From: JAMQPK01 sp963761975
GTDB lineage: Bacteria; Acidobacteriota; Vicinamibacteria; Vicinamibacterales; JAMQPK01
Direction of reading: 5' to 3'
Length of the DNA: 64,000 nucleotides
Assembly (NCBI GenBank): GCA_963761975.1
Contig: CAVXIR010000002.1
Location: forward strand, 496,001 to 560,000
This document shows, piece by piece, positions 28,001-35,662 of the stretch; the first letter of the stretch is position 1; every line of letters starts with the position of its first letter. Under the pieces are notes generated by a model. It had not been told where the DNA came from. It saw only the letters and a list, made by a program, of their open reading frames with translations, and made no database searches. A program made the translations under genes and the position numbers.

Positions 28001-29398
28001 GTGAAGAGCTCGCCCATCGATGTCGCGCTCCTGCAGCCAGCGACGACGCAGGTTACCAAGCTGAGCGGACAATTCAGCGCCGACGTTCGCGTCGGCGGCA
28101 CACTCGACTCACCGCATTTGAACGGCCTCGTCGAAACGAGCAACGGTGGATTTACCGTCGTTGCAACAGGCGTCAGCTACACGAACGCGATCGCGCGTCT
28201 CGTATTTGAAGGCGATCGCCTGCTGGTCGATCGGTTCGAGGTGAGCGACGACGGTCGGGATCGGCTAGTGGCCATTGGTGAGCTCGGCATCGTGCAGCGC
28301 AGCGTCGGCGAGATGAACGTGCAGGTCTCGGCGGCCGACTTCAAGGTGCTCGACAATCAGTTCGGCAACCTCGAGGTCCAGACCGATCTTCGTGTCACCG
28401 GCGACGCCGCGAAGCCCACGATTACCGGCGAGATTCGGACGGAGGCGGGCCGTCTCGAGGTCGATCAGATTCTCGAGCAGCTCTCGCGGAGCGCTTATCG
28501 CACTGAGGCGACGGTGTCAACGGAAACGGAGACCCCAATGGGCTCCGAGCCCCTTGTTAGTACGGGGGGCAGGCCCCAGGACAATCCAAAGGTCGGCCTC
28601 TACGACGCGGCAACCGTCGATGTCCGGCTCCGTCTGCCCGACGATCTCGTGCTGCGCGGGCGCGATATGCACGCCAGCTTCTCGCGCATCGGTCTGGGCG
28701 ATATGAACATCACTGTCGGCGGTGAGCTCCAGATTCGGAAGGCTCCCGCCGGCGAGCCCAATCTCGTTGGCACTGTCTCGGTCGTGCGCGGTTTCTACGA
28801 TTTCCAGGGACGGCGCTTCGAGGTGCTGCGCGACAGCCAGATTCGTTTTCAGGGTTCCCGGCCGATCGATCCCGCACTGCAGGTCGATGCGCAGCGCCTC
28901 ATTTCCGGTGTCACCGCCATCGTGAACATCAGAGGGACCGCGCGGCAGCCGCAGGTGCGATTGTCGAGCCAGCCGCCGCTCGATGAAGCCGACGTGCTCT
29001 CGCTCATCGTGTTCAACCAGCCGATCAATCAGCTCGGCGAAGGCGAGCGATTGAATCTCGCGGAGCGCGCAGCCGGGCTCGCGGTGGGGTATCTCGCATC
29101 GCCGCTCGCGAATTCAATCGCCGATGCGCTCGATCTTGATATCTTCGAGATTCGCGCGACTGGCGGCGAGAACGGCCGGCCGTCGATCGCCGTGGGCCAG
29201 CAGTTCGGATCGCGCCTCTTCGTCTCATTCCGTCAGGAATTCGGGTCGAACAATGATTACCGGGAGCTCGTATTCGAGTACCGTATCCACGACCTGCTTA
29301 GGCTTATCAGCACTGTCACCCAGGGCTGGGAGCGTTCACATCGTCAGGGAGGGATAGACACATCGGGTGTCGATCTTATTTACACTATTAGCTACTGA
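25043..29398 (+). CDS. tamB: Translocation and assembly module protein TamB (AsmA-like/DUF490)
   Basis: Long bridging protein of about 1451 residues, anchored by one N-terminal helix (YVAAVVLSLVILLGAGVAV) and running across the periplasm as a beta-taco of repeated strands; DUF490/TamB C-terminal domain at about 1130-1451 (NLVGTVSVVRGFYDFQGRRFEVL, QPPLDEADVLSLIVFNQP). The TTG at 25043 overlaps the tamA stop (TTGA) and is preferred; a GTG at 25010 is in frame. Near residue 1165 the insert GSEPLVSTGGRP comes from a palindromic element shared with ureAB and uraD. Confidence 0.92.
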   Translation: MSARASAKRALRRLSGYVAAVVLSLVILLGAGVAVTQTSWFKNWLRQKAVSQAAQYLNGELTIKRLSGNIFTGVALEGVGLHHEGQTVVAMDRLIVQYSPLTMISQGVILDSITLENPTILLQRDDAGWNFNRFVKTRRNTGGRGAPPITMEAIAIDNGHLIVRDRDRLVEDLTRLNTRFRFAYEKPGIAVSIAEFSATGAETRVRSLAGDLRFDRGSIAARNLAIRTDGSKLVTAVSYSGPKERLLEIDLDAERLSLPEIGRYFRPLANITMEPSVDVTARGTLDALSMKVAVVSSAGSAEGPLVGHFGGGSKSLEGRLDVRNVDMAQILNRKEWKTRVTGQADFDWRFSPAEIDFSFAGPQVEGLGYQAAGVRAKGVYQPALLRFDASGAAYGATATTRATFRFATASRPLAYSLEGTFREVDLRRLPDRLSMPKLETQAAGTYRVEANGRNWSGSGELQESIVEGARFEAGTLVGIESRDRQLSYSASGRVASLNPRDFAAPLDVKWLDDNRLDGSLTGAFTFEGSGRRVDELVLHTKASLAESTLAGARFPTAEVDFHMEDRQIRANFAGPFQDIRGTLFTERKELADSTLSGSADMTIALTVPEVGPTELLEVNGTTRLEASTIAGVTIESGLATGSFANQTAVIKELALSGPDVKASAAGALALGETGESNVAFDVAVTNVDPLAKRFNRPLAGSAHVVGEAKGPASNLTITGALGANRLRYGTNLDALTLNSKYTVQLPNFDIEQARIQSDTGATFMTIAGRNLPRVTAKTVYEKHQLDFEAMVEEERRSLGLGGNVIFHPEHDEMHLRALNFTVGQTQWTLPQGQEVTARYADNSVTLDNFVLQRGDQRVTAAGTVAVGAGSANLANDLNVRVENVQVQDINELLLGNRSLAGVLNATAEIRGTRNDPIVQSDFALTAGTVENVNFNAITGKANYSERAVDVDARLEQSAAAVLTAVGIIPVPNGPGSATRTKEIDLVVKSSPIDVALLQPATTQVTKLSGQFSADVRVGGTLDSPHLNGLVETSNGGFTVVATGVSYTNAIARLVFEGDRLLVDRFEVSDDGRDRLVAIGELGIVQRSVGEMNVQVSAADFKVLDNQFGNLEVQTDLRVTGDAAKPTITGEIRTEAGRLEVDQILEQLSRSAYRTEATVSTETETPMGSEPLVSTGGRPQDNPKVGLYDAATVDVRLRLPDDLVLRGRDMHASFSRIGLGDMNITVGGELQIRKAPAGEPNLVGTVSVVRGFYDFQGRRFEVLRDSQIRFQGSRPIDPALQVDAQRLISGVTAIVNIRGTARQPQVRLSSQPPLDEADVLSLIVFNQPINQLGEGERLNLAERAAGLAVGYLASPLANSIADALDLDIFEIRATGGENGRPSIAVGQQFGSRLFVSFRQEFGSNNDYRELVFEYRIHDLLRLISTVTQGWERSHRQGGIDTSGVDLIYTISY
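28532..28577 (+). repeat. In-frame palindromic element inside tamB (degenerate)
   Basis: GACCCCAATGGGCTCCGAGCCCC, then GTTAGTACGGGGGGCAGGCCCC, aligns with the uraD element (GTTGCCAGTACGGGGG). It encodes GSEPLVSTGGRP, close to GSDPVASTGDRP from uraD and in the same frame. Confidence 0.75.
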
Positions 29399-29541
29399 TG
29401 CGGCGGTCCAACGACCCCGCCGACGTAGGCGGGCACAGCGTCAGGACGAGTCTTGATTTGCAGACGGGGCCGATCCCTGTTAAATTTCTGTACAGGGTGT
29501 CCCGGCCTGTGGTCAGTCCGGCATCGCCCAGGGTTGTAATT

Positions 29542-29587
29542 GGGGCGTTCCGTGCCGTTTCAGGGCCGGGCAGAAACGGCGCGCCCC
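29542..29587 (+). promoter_or_regulatory. Possible structured leader of the zinc-ribbon gene
   Basis: Two nested stems: GGGGCG (29542-29547) pairs with CGCCCC (29582-29587), and GCCGTTTC (29554-29561) pairs with GAAACGGC (29573-29580). The structure ends 28 bases before the ATG at 29615. The pairing is seen; a regulatory role is a guess. Confidence 0.4.
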
Positions 29588-29614
29588 TTGCTTTACAAGC
29601 GGCGGGAGCGTGTC

Positions 29615-29932
29615 ATGGGCTACGATAACGTTTTTGGTATCAACAACAAGCGGCCACACGACGAGGCGCCGGAAGGCTCGATGGCCCGCGCGGTTGGTGC
29701 GATCTCTCGACAGCTCGCGAGATTCTGGTGCGGCATGCATGGCCATGTCATCATGCTGCATTTCGAGCCGAACAAACTCTCGCTCCACTGCTCCTTGTGC
29801 GGTTATGACACCGGGGGCTGGGAAGTCGGTCGTCCGATGACGGCTCGCCGGCAGGCAAATAATCCGTACGCACGCCCCGAACGTCGTCGCACGCTGCGGC
29901 CGCTGCCGACCAACGCGCGGTTGGCATCCTAG
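29615..29932 (+). CDS. Small zinc-ribbon-like protein
   Basis: A 105-residue protein starting MGYDNVFGINNKRPHDEAPEG after GGGAG. The centre holds a likely metal site, CGMHGHVIMLHF...LHCSLCGYDTGGW (about 42-72), giving two Cys/His pairs separated by about 20 residues. The C-terminus is Arg-rich. Family not recognised by name. The stop is followed 79 bp later by a membrane protein gene. Confidence 0.75.
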   Translation: MGYDNVFGINNKRPHDEAPEGSMARAVGAISRQLARFWCGMHGHVIMLHFEPNKLSLHCSLCGYDTGGWEVGRPMTARRQANNPYARPERRRTLRPLPTNARLAS

Positions 29933-30011
29933 AAGCGTTCGTGACCGTTCATGGGGTTCGCGCGGTTCGTCGGTGAGGAGATTCGCAGGTTTGTGAGGCG
30001 CAGGAGCAGGA

Positions 30012-30416
30012 ATGGTTGATTTGACGACGACTAATGTCTGGCTGGCTATCCTCGCCATCGTGAGTGTCCTCGAGTTCCTCATGATCTGCGCAGCGGGGTT
30101 CTTTGGGTATCGTGCCTATCACGCGTTCATGGAAAAACTCGAGACTGTCGAGCGTGAGCACATCGCACCGCTGCACGCCCGTGCGGACGGCGTTCTCGAT
30201 GAAGTCGAGCGAATCACCGACAAAGTCCGACATGCACAGGACTCCGTTTCGGACGCCTTCAAACACGTGGCCGGAACCGGCAATGCCGTCGCCTGGGCCC
30301 TGAAATCCAGAACCTGGCCGATCATCGGCGTCCTTCAGGGACTCAGATCGGCCGCGAGCGTTGTCATGAGAGACGGTCGGAAGAACCACGCCGACAGCTC
30401 TTATGGGCCGATGTAG
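30012..30416 (+). CDS. Small single-pass membrane protein with coiled coil
   Basis: A 134-residue protein: one transmembrane helix near the N-terminus (WLAILAIVSVLEFLMICAAGFFGY), then a long charged coiled coil (about 38-90; EKLETVEREHIAPLHARADGVLDEVERITDKV). The shape is like DUF948-type proteins. AGGAGCAGGA precedes the ATG. Function unknown. Confidence 0.7.
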   Translation: MVDLTTTNVWLAILAIVSVLEFLMICAAGFFGYRAYHAFMEKLETVEREHIAPLHARADGVLDEVERITDKVRHAQDSVSDAFKHVAGTGNAVAWALKSRTWPIIGVLQGLRSAASVVMRDGRKNHADSSYGPM

Positions 30417-30559
30417 GCTTTTACTGCACTCCAATTTCGACAAGCCCCGAAAAATCTGATCGTCTGTACAGGTACGCGCGTTGCAGTCGAACACGCGACC
30501 GGATTCCTTTCCGGATCCTCAGCATCGCTCCCCATTGTGCGGAGCAACCACAAAGCTCG

Positions 30560-30598
30560 GGAGGCGTCCAGCGGACGCCTCCTCTCGCCTCTTTTTTT
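30560..30598 (+). terminator. Rho-independent terminator-like hairpin
   Basis: Perfect 10-bp stem GGAGGCGTCC (30560-30569) / GGACGCCTCC (30573-30582) with a 3-nt loop, then CTCTTTTTTT from about 30589. The T-run starts some 9 bases after the stem, a little far, but the stem is strong. It would end the transcript of the 30012 gene. Confidence 0.65.
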
Positions 30599-30668
30599 GA
30601 AGATGATCTGTGAGGGCGGGGTTCCGCCATCGAAGAATTGATGACGAAAGGCGGCAGGAATAGTTAGC

Positions 30669-31925
30669 ATGAAGGGTACAGAATCGAGAACGATGTCGGG
30701 CCGCACTAAAGCCAGCGAGCAATCCACTCGTCCCCCGGATCGCAGAAGCGATCCCGCCAAACGAGCGACACTCGAGGTCGATGGTTTCTCAGACGACTAT
30801 CTGACTGTCGTTGCCCACGATCTCCGAGGGTCGCTCAACACGATCATCGGATGGGCAGAGCTCATCAAGCGCAAGGCGTTGAACGATGCCGGAAATGTGC
30901 GCGCGGGCGAGACGATTATCCGCCAGGCGAAGCAGCAGCTCGAGCTCGTCAACGAAGTCGTCGACACGTGGCGCCTGCTGTCGGGCAATCTGCAGTTGAA
31001 GCTCGCGCCCGTCGATGCGAAAGAGCTGGTGCATACGGCGGCGTTTGCAGCGAAGGACAGCAACAACAAGAGTGTGGAGTTCGATTTTCAGCTCGAAGCA
31101 CTCCCTGGGCCGCTTCTCGCCGATGGCGCGCGGCTTCGCCAGGCATTGATTGGTTTGCTCAACAGCGCGATCCATTTCGCGCCGGAAAAAGGCACCGTCG
31201 AGATCTGCCTGAAGCCGGCACAAAACGGCATGGCCGAGCTCACGGTGCATGACTCCGGCGTGGGCGTCGATCCCGAAGCGTTGCCGTACTTGTTCAGCCG
31301 CCAGCGGCCGAAGGATCCCGGCAAGCATTCTTCGCGGGCGAAGTACGGTCGTGGACTTGGACTGATTCGCGACATCATCGATCTCCATGGCGGTACGATC
31401 AAAGCCGAGACCGACGGTGAGACCGGCGTGACGTTCCGCGTCATGCTTCCCCTGCAGGCGGCCCCTCGCGCCGTGCACGTGGACAAGGCGCGCGAGGTGA
31501 AAGAGAGCTCACGCGCGGAGCTGCGATCGCGGCTCGCCGGCACGCGCGTGTTGATCGTGGACGACGATCCTGACGCGCGCGAGGTGGTTGCGGCCATCCT
31601 GCGCCATTACGGCGCTTCCGTGATTGTGGCGACGTCGGTGTCGACGGCACTCGTTGCGCTTCGCCGCGAGCAGGTCGATGTGATGGTGGCCGATCTTGGG
31701 ATGCCTATCGAGGACGGCTACGACCTGATCCGCCACGTCCGCAGCTCGGAGATCGACAAGATTGCCCGGCTGCCGGCGGCGGCGCTGACTGCCTACACGA
31801 CGGAAGAGGATCGCGACCGCGTTCTCGCGGCCGGTTTCCAGTTCCATCTCGCCAAGCCGGTCGATCCAGCTGTGCTCGTGGCCACGGTCGAGCGTCTCAG
31901 GGGAGAGACGCTCTCCGTCCACTAG
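30669..31925 (+). CDS. Hybrid histidine kinase with C-terminal receiver; degenerate N-box
   Basis: Protein of 418 residues without a membrane segment. HisKA domain with His50 in VVAHDLRGSLN, an HATPase domain (about 145-265; G1 DSGVGVD, G2 GRGLGLIRDIIDLHGG), and a receiver from about 290 (RVLIVDDDPDA; phosphoacceptor Asp342 in VMVADLGMP). The N-box reads RQALIGLLNSAIHF where kinases have N-L-L-x-N-A-x-K, so both Asn and the Lys are lost. Kinase activity is therefore doubtful; it might act as a phosphatase or be controlled by a partner. It stands just before the gas-vesicle genes. Confidence 0.85.
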   Translation: MKGTESRTMSGRTKASEQSTRPPDRRSDPAKRATLEVDGFSDDYLTVVAHDLRGSLNTIIGWAELIKRKALNDAGNVRAGETIIRQAKQQLELVNEVVDTWRLLSGNLQLKLAPVDAKELVHTAAFAAKDSNNKSVEFDFQLEALPGPLLADGARLRQALIGLLNSAIHFAPEKGTVEICLKPAQNGMAELTVHDSGVGVDPEALPYLFSRQRPKDPGKHSSRAKYGRGLGLIRDIIDLHGGTIKAETDGETGVTFRVMLPLQAAPRAVHVDKAREVKESSRAELRSRLAGTRVLIVDDDPDAREVVAAILRHYGASVIVATSVSTALVALRREQVDVMVADLGMPIEDGYDLIRHVRSSEIDKIARLPAAALTAYTTEEDRDRVLAAGFQFHLAKPVDPAVLVATVERLRGETLSVH

Positions 31926-31973
31926 CGGCGTATTGGATTCATACACTTCTTGTTTCGTTTTCAACGCCCACCT

Positions 31974-32015
31974 ATTGGTCGAGGCACCAATTTGTCCGAT
32001 ATCTTGGCGTATACT
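31974..32015 (+). promoter_or_regulatory. Upstream region of gvpA1: ATTGGT palindrome and -10
   Basis: ATTGGT (31974-31979) and ACCAAT (31986-31991) form a perfect 6-bp inverted repeat, a possible operator. A TATACT (-10) lies at 32010-32015; no good -35 at the usual spacing. An AGGAGG Shine-Dalgarno precedes the ATG at 32046. The promoter is a weak call; the palindrome is directly visible. Confidence 0.4.
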
Positions 32016-32045
32016 GCCGAGCCGCACCTTTAGGAGGCACATTTC

Positions 32046-32375
32046 ATGGCCGTTGAACGAGCTGCGGGTGGCTCAAGTCTTATCGATGTCCTCGATCGGG
32101 TCCTCGACAAAGGCATTGTCATCGATGCATGGGTGCGAGTCTCGCTCGTCGGCATCGACCTCATCACGGTCGAAGCGCGCGTGGTTGTCGCGTCGATCGA
32201 TACGTATTTGAAATACTCTGAGGCCGTTGGCCAGTCGGTCCCGGTTGCGCGGCCAGCGCTCGAGTCGCGGCCGTACGACGAGCTTGCTGCCGAGAACCAG
32301 GCCCTCCGCGCAGAGTTGAGCGTTGCGACCGGGGCGAGACAGGCCGCGGCACGGCGACGGCGGTCGGGGGTGTAG
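32046..32375 (+). CDS. gvpA: Gas vesicle structural protein GvpA, copy 1
   Basis: Main rib protein of the gas-vesicle shell. The GvpA core is nearly canonical (SSLIDVLDRVLDKGIVIDAWVRV; GIDLITVEARVVVASIDTYLKYSEAVG, residues about 10-62). It is 109 residues instead of the usual 70-75, having a tail with a short coiled coil (AAENQALRAEL) and an Arg-rich end (QAAARRRRSGV). The first 78 residues are identical to copy 2 at 41832 although the DNA has diverged at many third positions. First gene of gvpA-F-G-L-J/S. Confidence 0.96.
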   Translation: MAVERAAGGSSLIDVLDRVLDKGIVIDAWVRVSLVGIDLITVEARVVVASIDTYLKYSEAVGQSVPVARPALESRPYDELAAENQALRAELSVATGARQAAARRRRSGV

Positions 32376-32381
32376 CGTTCG

Positions 32382-33272
32382 ATGGCGAAAAAGACGACCA
32401 AGACGAAAGAGCGCCGTACCGCAAAGCGGGTGGTCTCGTCAGCCACGAAGACGGTCTCGAAAGCGCCACGCGAGAAGTCGGCCTCACGCCGCGCGGCAGA
32501 TGCGCAGACGGCCGCAACAGACACCGTGCGCGGCAAATACGTGTACTGCGTCATTCAGTCGGCGGACGCGCTGAAGTTCGGGGCGGCTGGTATTGGCGAC
32601 AACGGATCGGAGATTCACACCGTGCACTATCGCGATCTGGCCGCCGTCGTGTCCGACGTGCCTCTGGGCATTCTGGACTCGACGCGGGAAAACGTGCTCG
32701 CTCACGAGCGCGTGAACGAGATCGTCATGCGCGATCACACCGTCATCCCGATGTCGTTCGGTACGATCTTCAAGACGAAGGACGATATCGTCCAGCTGCT
32801 GCGCTCGGCCTATGACGCGTTTGGGGACGTGCTCTCGAAAATGCGCGACAAGATGGAGTTCGGTCTCAAGGTGCTGTGGGATCGCGACTCAATCGTCAAG
32901 GACATCGAGGACGAAGACGAGGGCATCCACCGCCTGAAGAACGAGATTGCGCTGCAGAAGGGCTCGACCTACTTTGCGCGCATGCAGTACGGCCGCGCCA
33001 TCGACGCGGCGCTTCAGTCGCGGTCGGAGCGTTACGGCAGCGAGATTCTCGATCGCCTCAGGGATGTCGCAGTCGCCTCGCGCATCAACAAGCCGATTGG
33101 CGATAAAATGATCATGAACGCCGCATTCCTGGTCTCGCGCGATCAGGAGACGGCCTTCGATACACGCGTCAAGTCGATTGCCGCGGAACACGACAAGCTG
33201 ACGTTCAAGTACACGGGCCCGTGGCCGCCGTACAACTTCGTCAACATCAGGTTGAAACTGGAACGCGTCTGA
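32382..33272 (+). CDS. gvpF: Gas vesicle protein GvpF (GvpF/L family)
   Basis: Accessory protein needed for gas-vesicle assembly; GvpF interacts with GvpA. The family domain covers about residues 50-296 (GKYVYCVIQSAD, VLAHERVNEIVMRDHTVIPMSFGTIFK) and ends with the signature YTGPWPPYNFVNIRL. The first 50 residues are a low-complexity basic tail (MAKKTTKTKERRTAKRVV...), not part of the normal family. Stop and next start overlap (TGATG) with gvpG. Confidence 0.94.
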   Translation: MAKKTTKTKERRTAKRVVSSATKTVSKAPREKSASRRAADAQTAATDTVRGKYVYCVIQSADALKFGAAGIGDNGSEIHTVHYRDLAAVVSDVPLGILDSTRENVLAHERVNEIVMRDHTVIPMSFGTIFKTKDDIVQLLRSAYDAFGDVLSKMRDKMEFGLKVLWDRDSIVKDIEDEDEGIHRLKNEIALQKGSTYFARMQYGRAIDAALQSRSERYGSEILDRLRDVAVASRINKPIGDKMIMNAAFLVSRDQETAFDTRVKSIAAEHDKLTFKYTGPWPPYNFVNIRLKLERV

Positions 33273-33565
33273 TGTTTCTGCTCGACAGCCTCCTCGTCAA
33301 CGGCATTTCGTTCGTGCTCGACAAGGTCGCCACCATTGCCGACCAGGAGTTGAACGATCCCGATCGCCAGCGCGAACGCCTGCTCGAAGCCCAGATGAAG
33401 CTCGAATCGGGGGAAATCACAGACGAGGAGTTCGCCGCGATCGAGACGGATGTCTTCGATCGCATCCGCGAAATCAAAGCACGCACGCAGACGCAGGACA
33501 CCGTTGTTGACGACCAGCATCGCGTGGCGGGGGTTGAAATCACCGTCGACGACGACGCGTCGTGA
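33272..33565 (+). CDS. gvpG: Gas vesicle protein GvpG
   Basis: Accessory protein of 97 residues. The family fingerprint is present: MFLLDSLLVNGISFVLDKVATIADQE at the start, then LLEAQMKLESGEITDEEFAAIE and a charged helix. The ATG at 33272 overlaps the gvpF stop, and its own stop overlaps the GTG of the next gene, so the three are translationally coupled. Acidic C-terminus (EITVDDDAS), in contrast with its neighbours. Confidence 0.92.
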   Translation: MFLLDSLLVNGISFVLDKVATIADQELNDPDRQRERLLEAQMKLESGEITDEEFAAIETDVFDRIREIKARTQTQDTVVDDQHRVAGVEITVDDDAS

Positions 33566-34308
33566 ACAACGCCACTTACGTTTTCTGTCTCGTACAATCC
33601 ATTCGCCCGCCGTCGCTGCGCGGCGTTCCCGAGAGCGTGCCCGGAGCGGGGCCCGTGCGGCTCATTCCCGTCGATCGCGACGTGTGGGCGGTTGCTGCTG
33701 ATGCGCCGCTCGAGCGATTTGCCGGCGACGAGTTGCAAAAGGACCTGCAGGACGTTGAGGTGATCTCTCGCCATGCGCTCGCGCATGCGTCGGTCGTAGA
33801 GTTCTTTTTCCGGCGCGCGCCCGTCATCCCACTGAAGCTCTTCACGCTGTTTTCGAGCGACGAGATCGCGCTCTCCCATCTACGCACGCGGCGTGCCCGG
33901 CTCAGGCGGATGTTGTCGGAGCTGCGTGGTCTCGAGGAGTGGGGCGTGCGCATCGTTGCCGGTGAAGTCGAAGCCCAATCCTTACGGACCCTCTCGAGCG
34001 GGCGCGACTACCTGCAGGCAAAGAAGCGTCTGCATGAGCAAACGGTCGCGCCACCGCGTGGAATCGTTCGAGCGGTGAACGGCGCGCTGGCATCACTCGG
34101 CAAGGCCGCCGCGAAAACGCGAAAGGAAAGCTTTCCGCCGCCGGGCAAAGGACGGCCGTACGTCACGGGCGCCTCGTTTCTCATCAACGCGAGGCGGCGT
34201 GGCGAGTGGAAGAAACACATCGCCAAGACAACCGCGGCGCTGGCGAGGCAGGGTCACCACCTCGAGATGAGCGGCCCCTGGCCGCCGTATCACTTCGTCA
34301 GTAAGTAG
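33562..34308 (+). CDS. gvpL: Second GvpF/GvpL family protein
   Basis: GvpL-type accessory protein of 248 residues from a GTG start that overlaps gvpG. Starts MNNATYVFCLVQSIRPP; contains HASVVEFFFRRAPVIPLKLFTLFSSDE and closes MSGPWPPYHFVSK, the same ending as GvpF. There is a basic stretch near GKAAAKTRKESF and RRRGEWKKH. GvpF and GvpL are paralogues; labels between them are by position. Confidence 0.92.
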   Translation: MNNATYVFCLVQSIRPPSLRGVPESVPGAGPVRLIPVDRDVWAVAADAPLERFAGDELQKDLQDVEVISRHALAHASVVEFFFRRAPVIPLKLFTLFSSDEIALSHLRTRRARLRRMLSELRGLEEWGVRIVAGEVEAQSLRTLSSGRDYLQAKKRLHEQTVAPPRGIVRAVNGALASLGKAAAKTRKESFPPPGKGRPYVTGASFLINARRRGEWKKHIAKTTAALARQGHHLEMSGPWPPYHFVSK

Positions 34309-34605
34309 ATGGCTCGCCGGAAACGTCCGCATTCCTCCGGGGACTGGCTCTTCCCGAATGTCAGCTCACCCGAAGAGGCGGGGCAGGAATCGTCCCTTCT
34401 CGACGTGGTTGACAAGGTATTGAACAAGGGCGCGGTTGTGAACGGCGACCTGATTCTTGGTGTCGCCAACGTCGATCTCATCTATGCAAAGCTCTCGGTT
34501 CTGCTCGCAGCGTTCGACAAAGTCACTACCGATCCACTCCTCAAGCCCGTCGCGGCCGGCCCACGCCGAAGAGCACGAAAGCGCAAAAGCAAATCACGAG
34601 GCTAG
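34309..34605 (+). CDS. GvpA-family minor vesicle protein (GvpJ/M/S type)
   Basis: A 98-residue protein directly after gvpL. The GvpA-like core is SLLDVVDKVLNKGAVVNGDL...VDLIYAKLSVLLAAFDKV (about 29-75). The N-terminus (MARRKRPHSSGDWLFPN) and a tail of GPRRRARKRKSKSRG are strongly basic. It most resembles GvpJ, GvpM or GvpS, which seed or cap the vesicle rather than form the ribs; I cannot say which. Confidence 0.85.
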   Translation: MARRKRPHSSGDWLFPNVSSPEEAGQESSLLDVVDKVLNKGAVVNGDLILGVANVDLIYAKLSVLLAAFDKVTTDPLLKPVAAGPRRRARKRKSKSRG

Positions 34606-34755
34606 TCGCGGCAGTTTCATGCGCGTGCGCGCCCTGAAGTCGCAATCGGGCCGGCGCTGTCCTGACCGGACCGTCTGATCAAGTCCAGCCAATTCCTCGT
34701 GTCTTCGGTGGTTTGCCGTCGTGGCCCGGTATCGATCGTGCAGCCCTAACGTCCC

Positions 34756-34932
34756 ATGACCGCACACAAGCACACACCTGAAAATCCCGCTTCTGATCCA
34801 CGCGATCGTGAACCCGCGGACGACGCGCCGGCGACCCCGACCGACGAGCCGCCCCCGGTACCAGTCCAGGATCCGCCTGTTACCGAACCCCGAGCACCGT
34901 ACACCGTAACCAAAGACGACATCAAAAGGTAA
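34756..34932 (+). CDS. Small Pro-rich acidic protein
   Basis: A 58-residue ORF (MTAHKHTPENPASDPRD... TVTKDDIKR) rich in Pro, Asp and Glu with no hydrophobic segment, likely disordered. It has no strong Shine-Dalgarno in front. The composition is unlike a random GC-rich frame and it sits between gas-vesicle and small membrane genes, so it is a plausible gene; function unknown. Confidence 0.45.
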   Translation: MTAHKHTPENPASDPRDREPADDAPATPTDEPPPVPVQDPPVTEPRAPYTVTKDDIKR

Positions 34933-35013
34933 CGAGCTGTAGCAGTTCTGTACGCATGGCGACATCAAATGCCGTCGGTTCATAACGATAGCGGTCGCGA
35001 GCGCACCGTCAGA

Positions 35014-35029
35014 TGGCACATACCGTGCT
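35014..35029 (+). promoter_or_regulatory. Candidate sigma54 promoter before the lmo0937-like gene
   Basis: TGGCACATACCGTGCT has a perfect -24 element and a -12 of GTGCT with GG-N10-GC exact; 10 of 12 specified bases match. The predicted start (about 35040) precedes TTTTTGGAGGATGTG and the ATG at 35063. Confidence 0.6.
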
Positions 35030-35062
35030 TCATCGACGTTCAGAAACTTTTTGGAGGATGTG

Positions 35063-35212
35063 ATGCTCTGGACTATCTTTCTCGTATTGGTTGTAATGTG
35101 GATGTTGGGCGTTGTCAGTTCGTACACGCTGGGCGGTTTCATTCACGTCCTGCTCGTGCTCGCGATTGTCGCGCTCCTGGTGCAGTTGATTCAGGGCAGG
35201 CGAGTTGTCTAG
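35063..35212 (+). CDS. lmo0937-family small membrane protein
   Basis: A 49-residue protein (MLWTIFLVLVVMWMLGVVSS, then YTLGGFIHVLLVLAIVALL, ending QGRRVV), which fits the lmo0937 family: two short hydrophobic segments and a terminal GRRVV/I. TTGGAGGATGTG precedes the ATG. These proteins are often envelope-stress-induced; function is unknown. A sigma54-like site lies 34 bp upstream. Confidence 0.88.
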   Translation: MLWTIFLVLVVMWMLGVVSSYTLGGFIHVLLVLAIVALLVQLIQGRRVV

Positions 35213-35272
35213 CCAGCCTCCGCCCGCTGGCCGGTAAGTCGAGCTTCGGCGGCTAAGAAAAAGGAGATCGTC

Positions 35273-35548
35273 GTGGACAGTCAGGAGCAGGTTTCAAAGG
35301 TACTTGCGGGGGCGGCGATTGGCGCGGTGTTCGCGTTTCTGTTTCTCACGTCAAGAGGCCACCGGCTCCTGAATAACGCCGAACCGTGGCTGGAAGAAGT
35401 GATTCGCGACCTGCAGCGGCTCAGCAGCGCCGCCGGCAAGGCGCGGGAAGCCATGGACGAGGGACGACGCTCGTTTGCGGCCATGTCCAATGCTGTTCCG
35501 TTCGGCCAACACAAAGAGCGGGACTGGTCGAACGAACCGCATCACTGA
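35273..35548 (+). CDS. YtxH-like small membrane protein
   Basis: A 91-residue protein from a GTG preceded by AAAAAGGAG. One membrane segment (VLAGAAIGAVFAFLFLTSRGHRLL) and a charged helical remainder (EVIRDLQRLSSAAGKAREAMDE). It resembles the YtxH/GvpP group, but is short. It comes 60 bp after the lmo0937-like gene and ends at a repeat at a convergent junction. Confidence 0.75.
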   Translation: MDSQEQVSKVLAGAAIGAVFAFLFLTSRGHRLLNNAEPWLEEVIRDLQRLSSAAGKAREAMDEGRRSFAAMSNAVPFGQHKERDWSNEPHH

Positions 35549-35557
35549 CCGTTTGCC

Positions 35558-35661
35558 TGTCATGGCAGATGGCTGAGGGCAGATGGCACGTGTCATAGCC
35601 AGTTGCCATCTGCCCGCTGCCCTGACAGGTCGTTTCTCCTTTAGTCCTTAGCCCTGACAGG
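35558..35661. repeat. GGCAGATGGC-type repeat at a convergent junction, copy 1
   Basis: TGTCATGGCAGATGGCTGAGG, later TTGCCATCTGCCCGCTGCCC and CTGACAGG, form an imperfect hairpin between the YtxH-like gene and the acidic-protein gene. The same composition occurs at 40289-40392 and 63872-63920, each time between convergent genes. Confidence 0.8.
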
Positions 35662-35662
35662 C

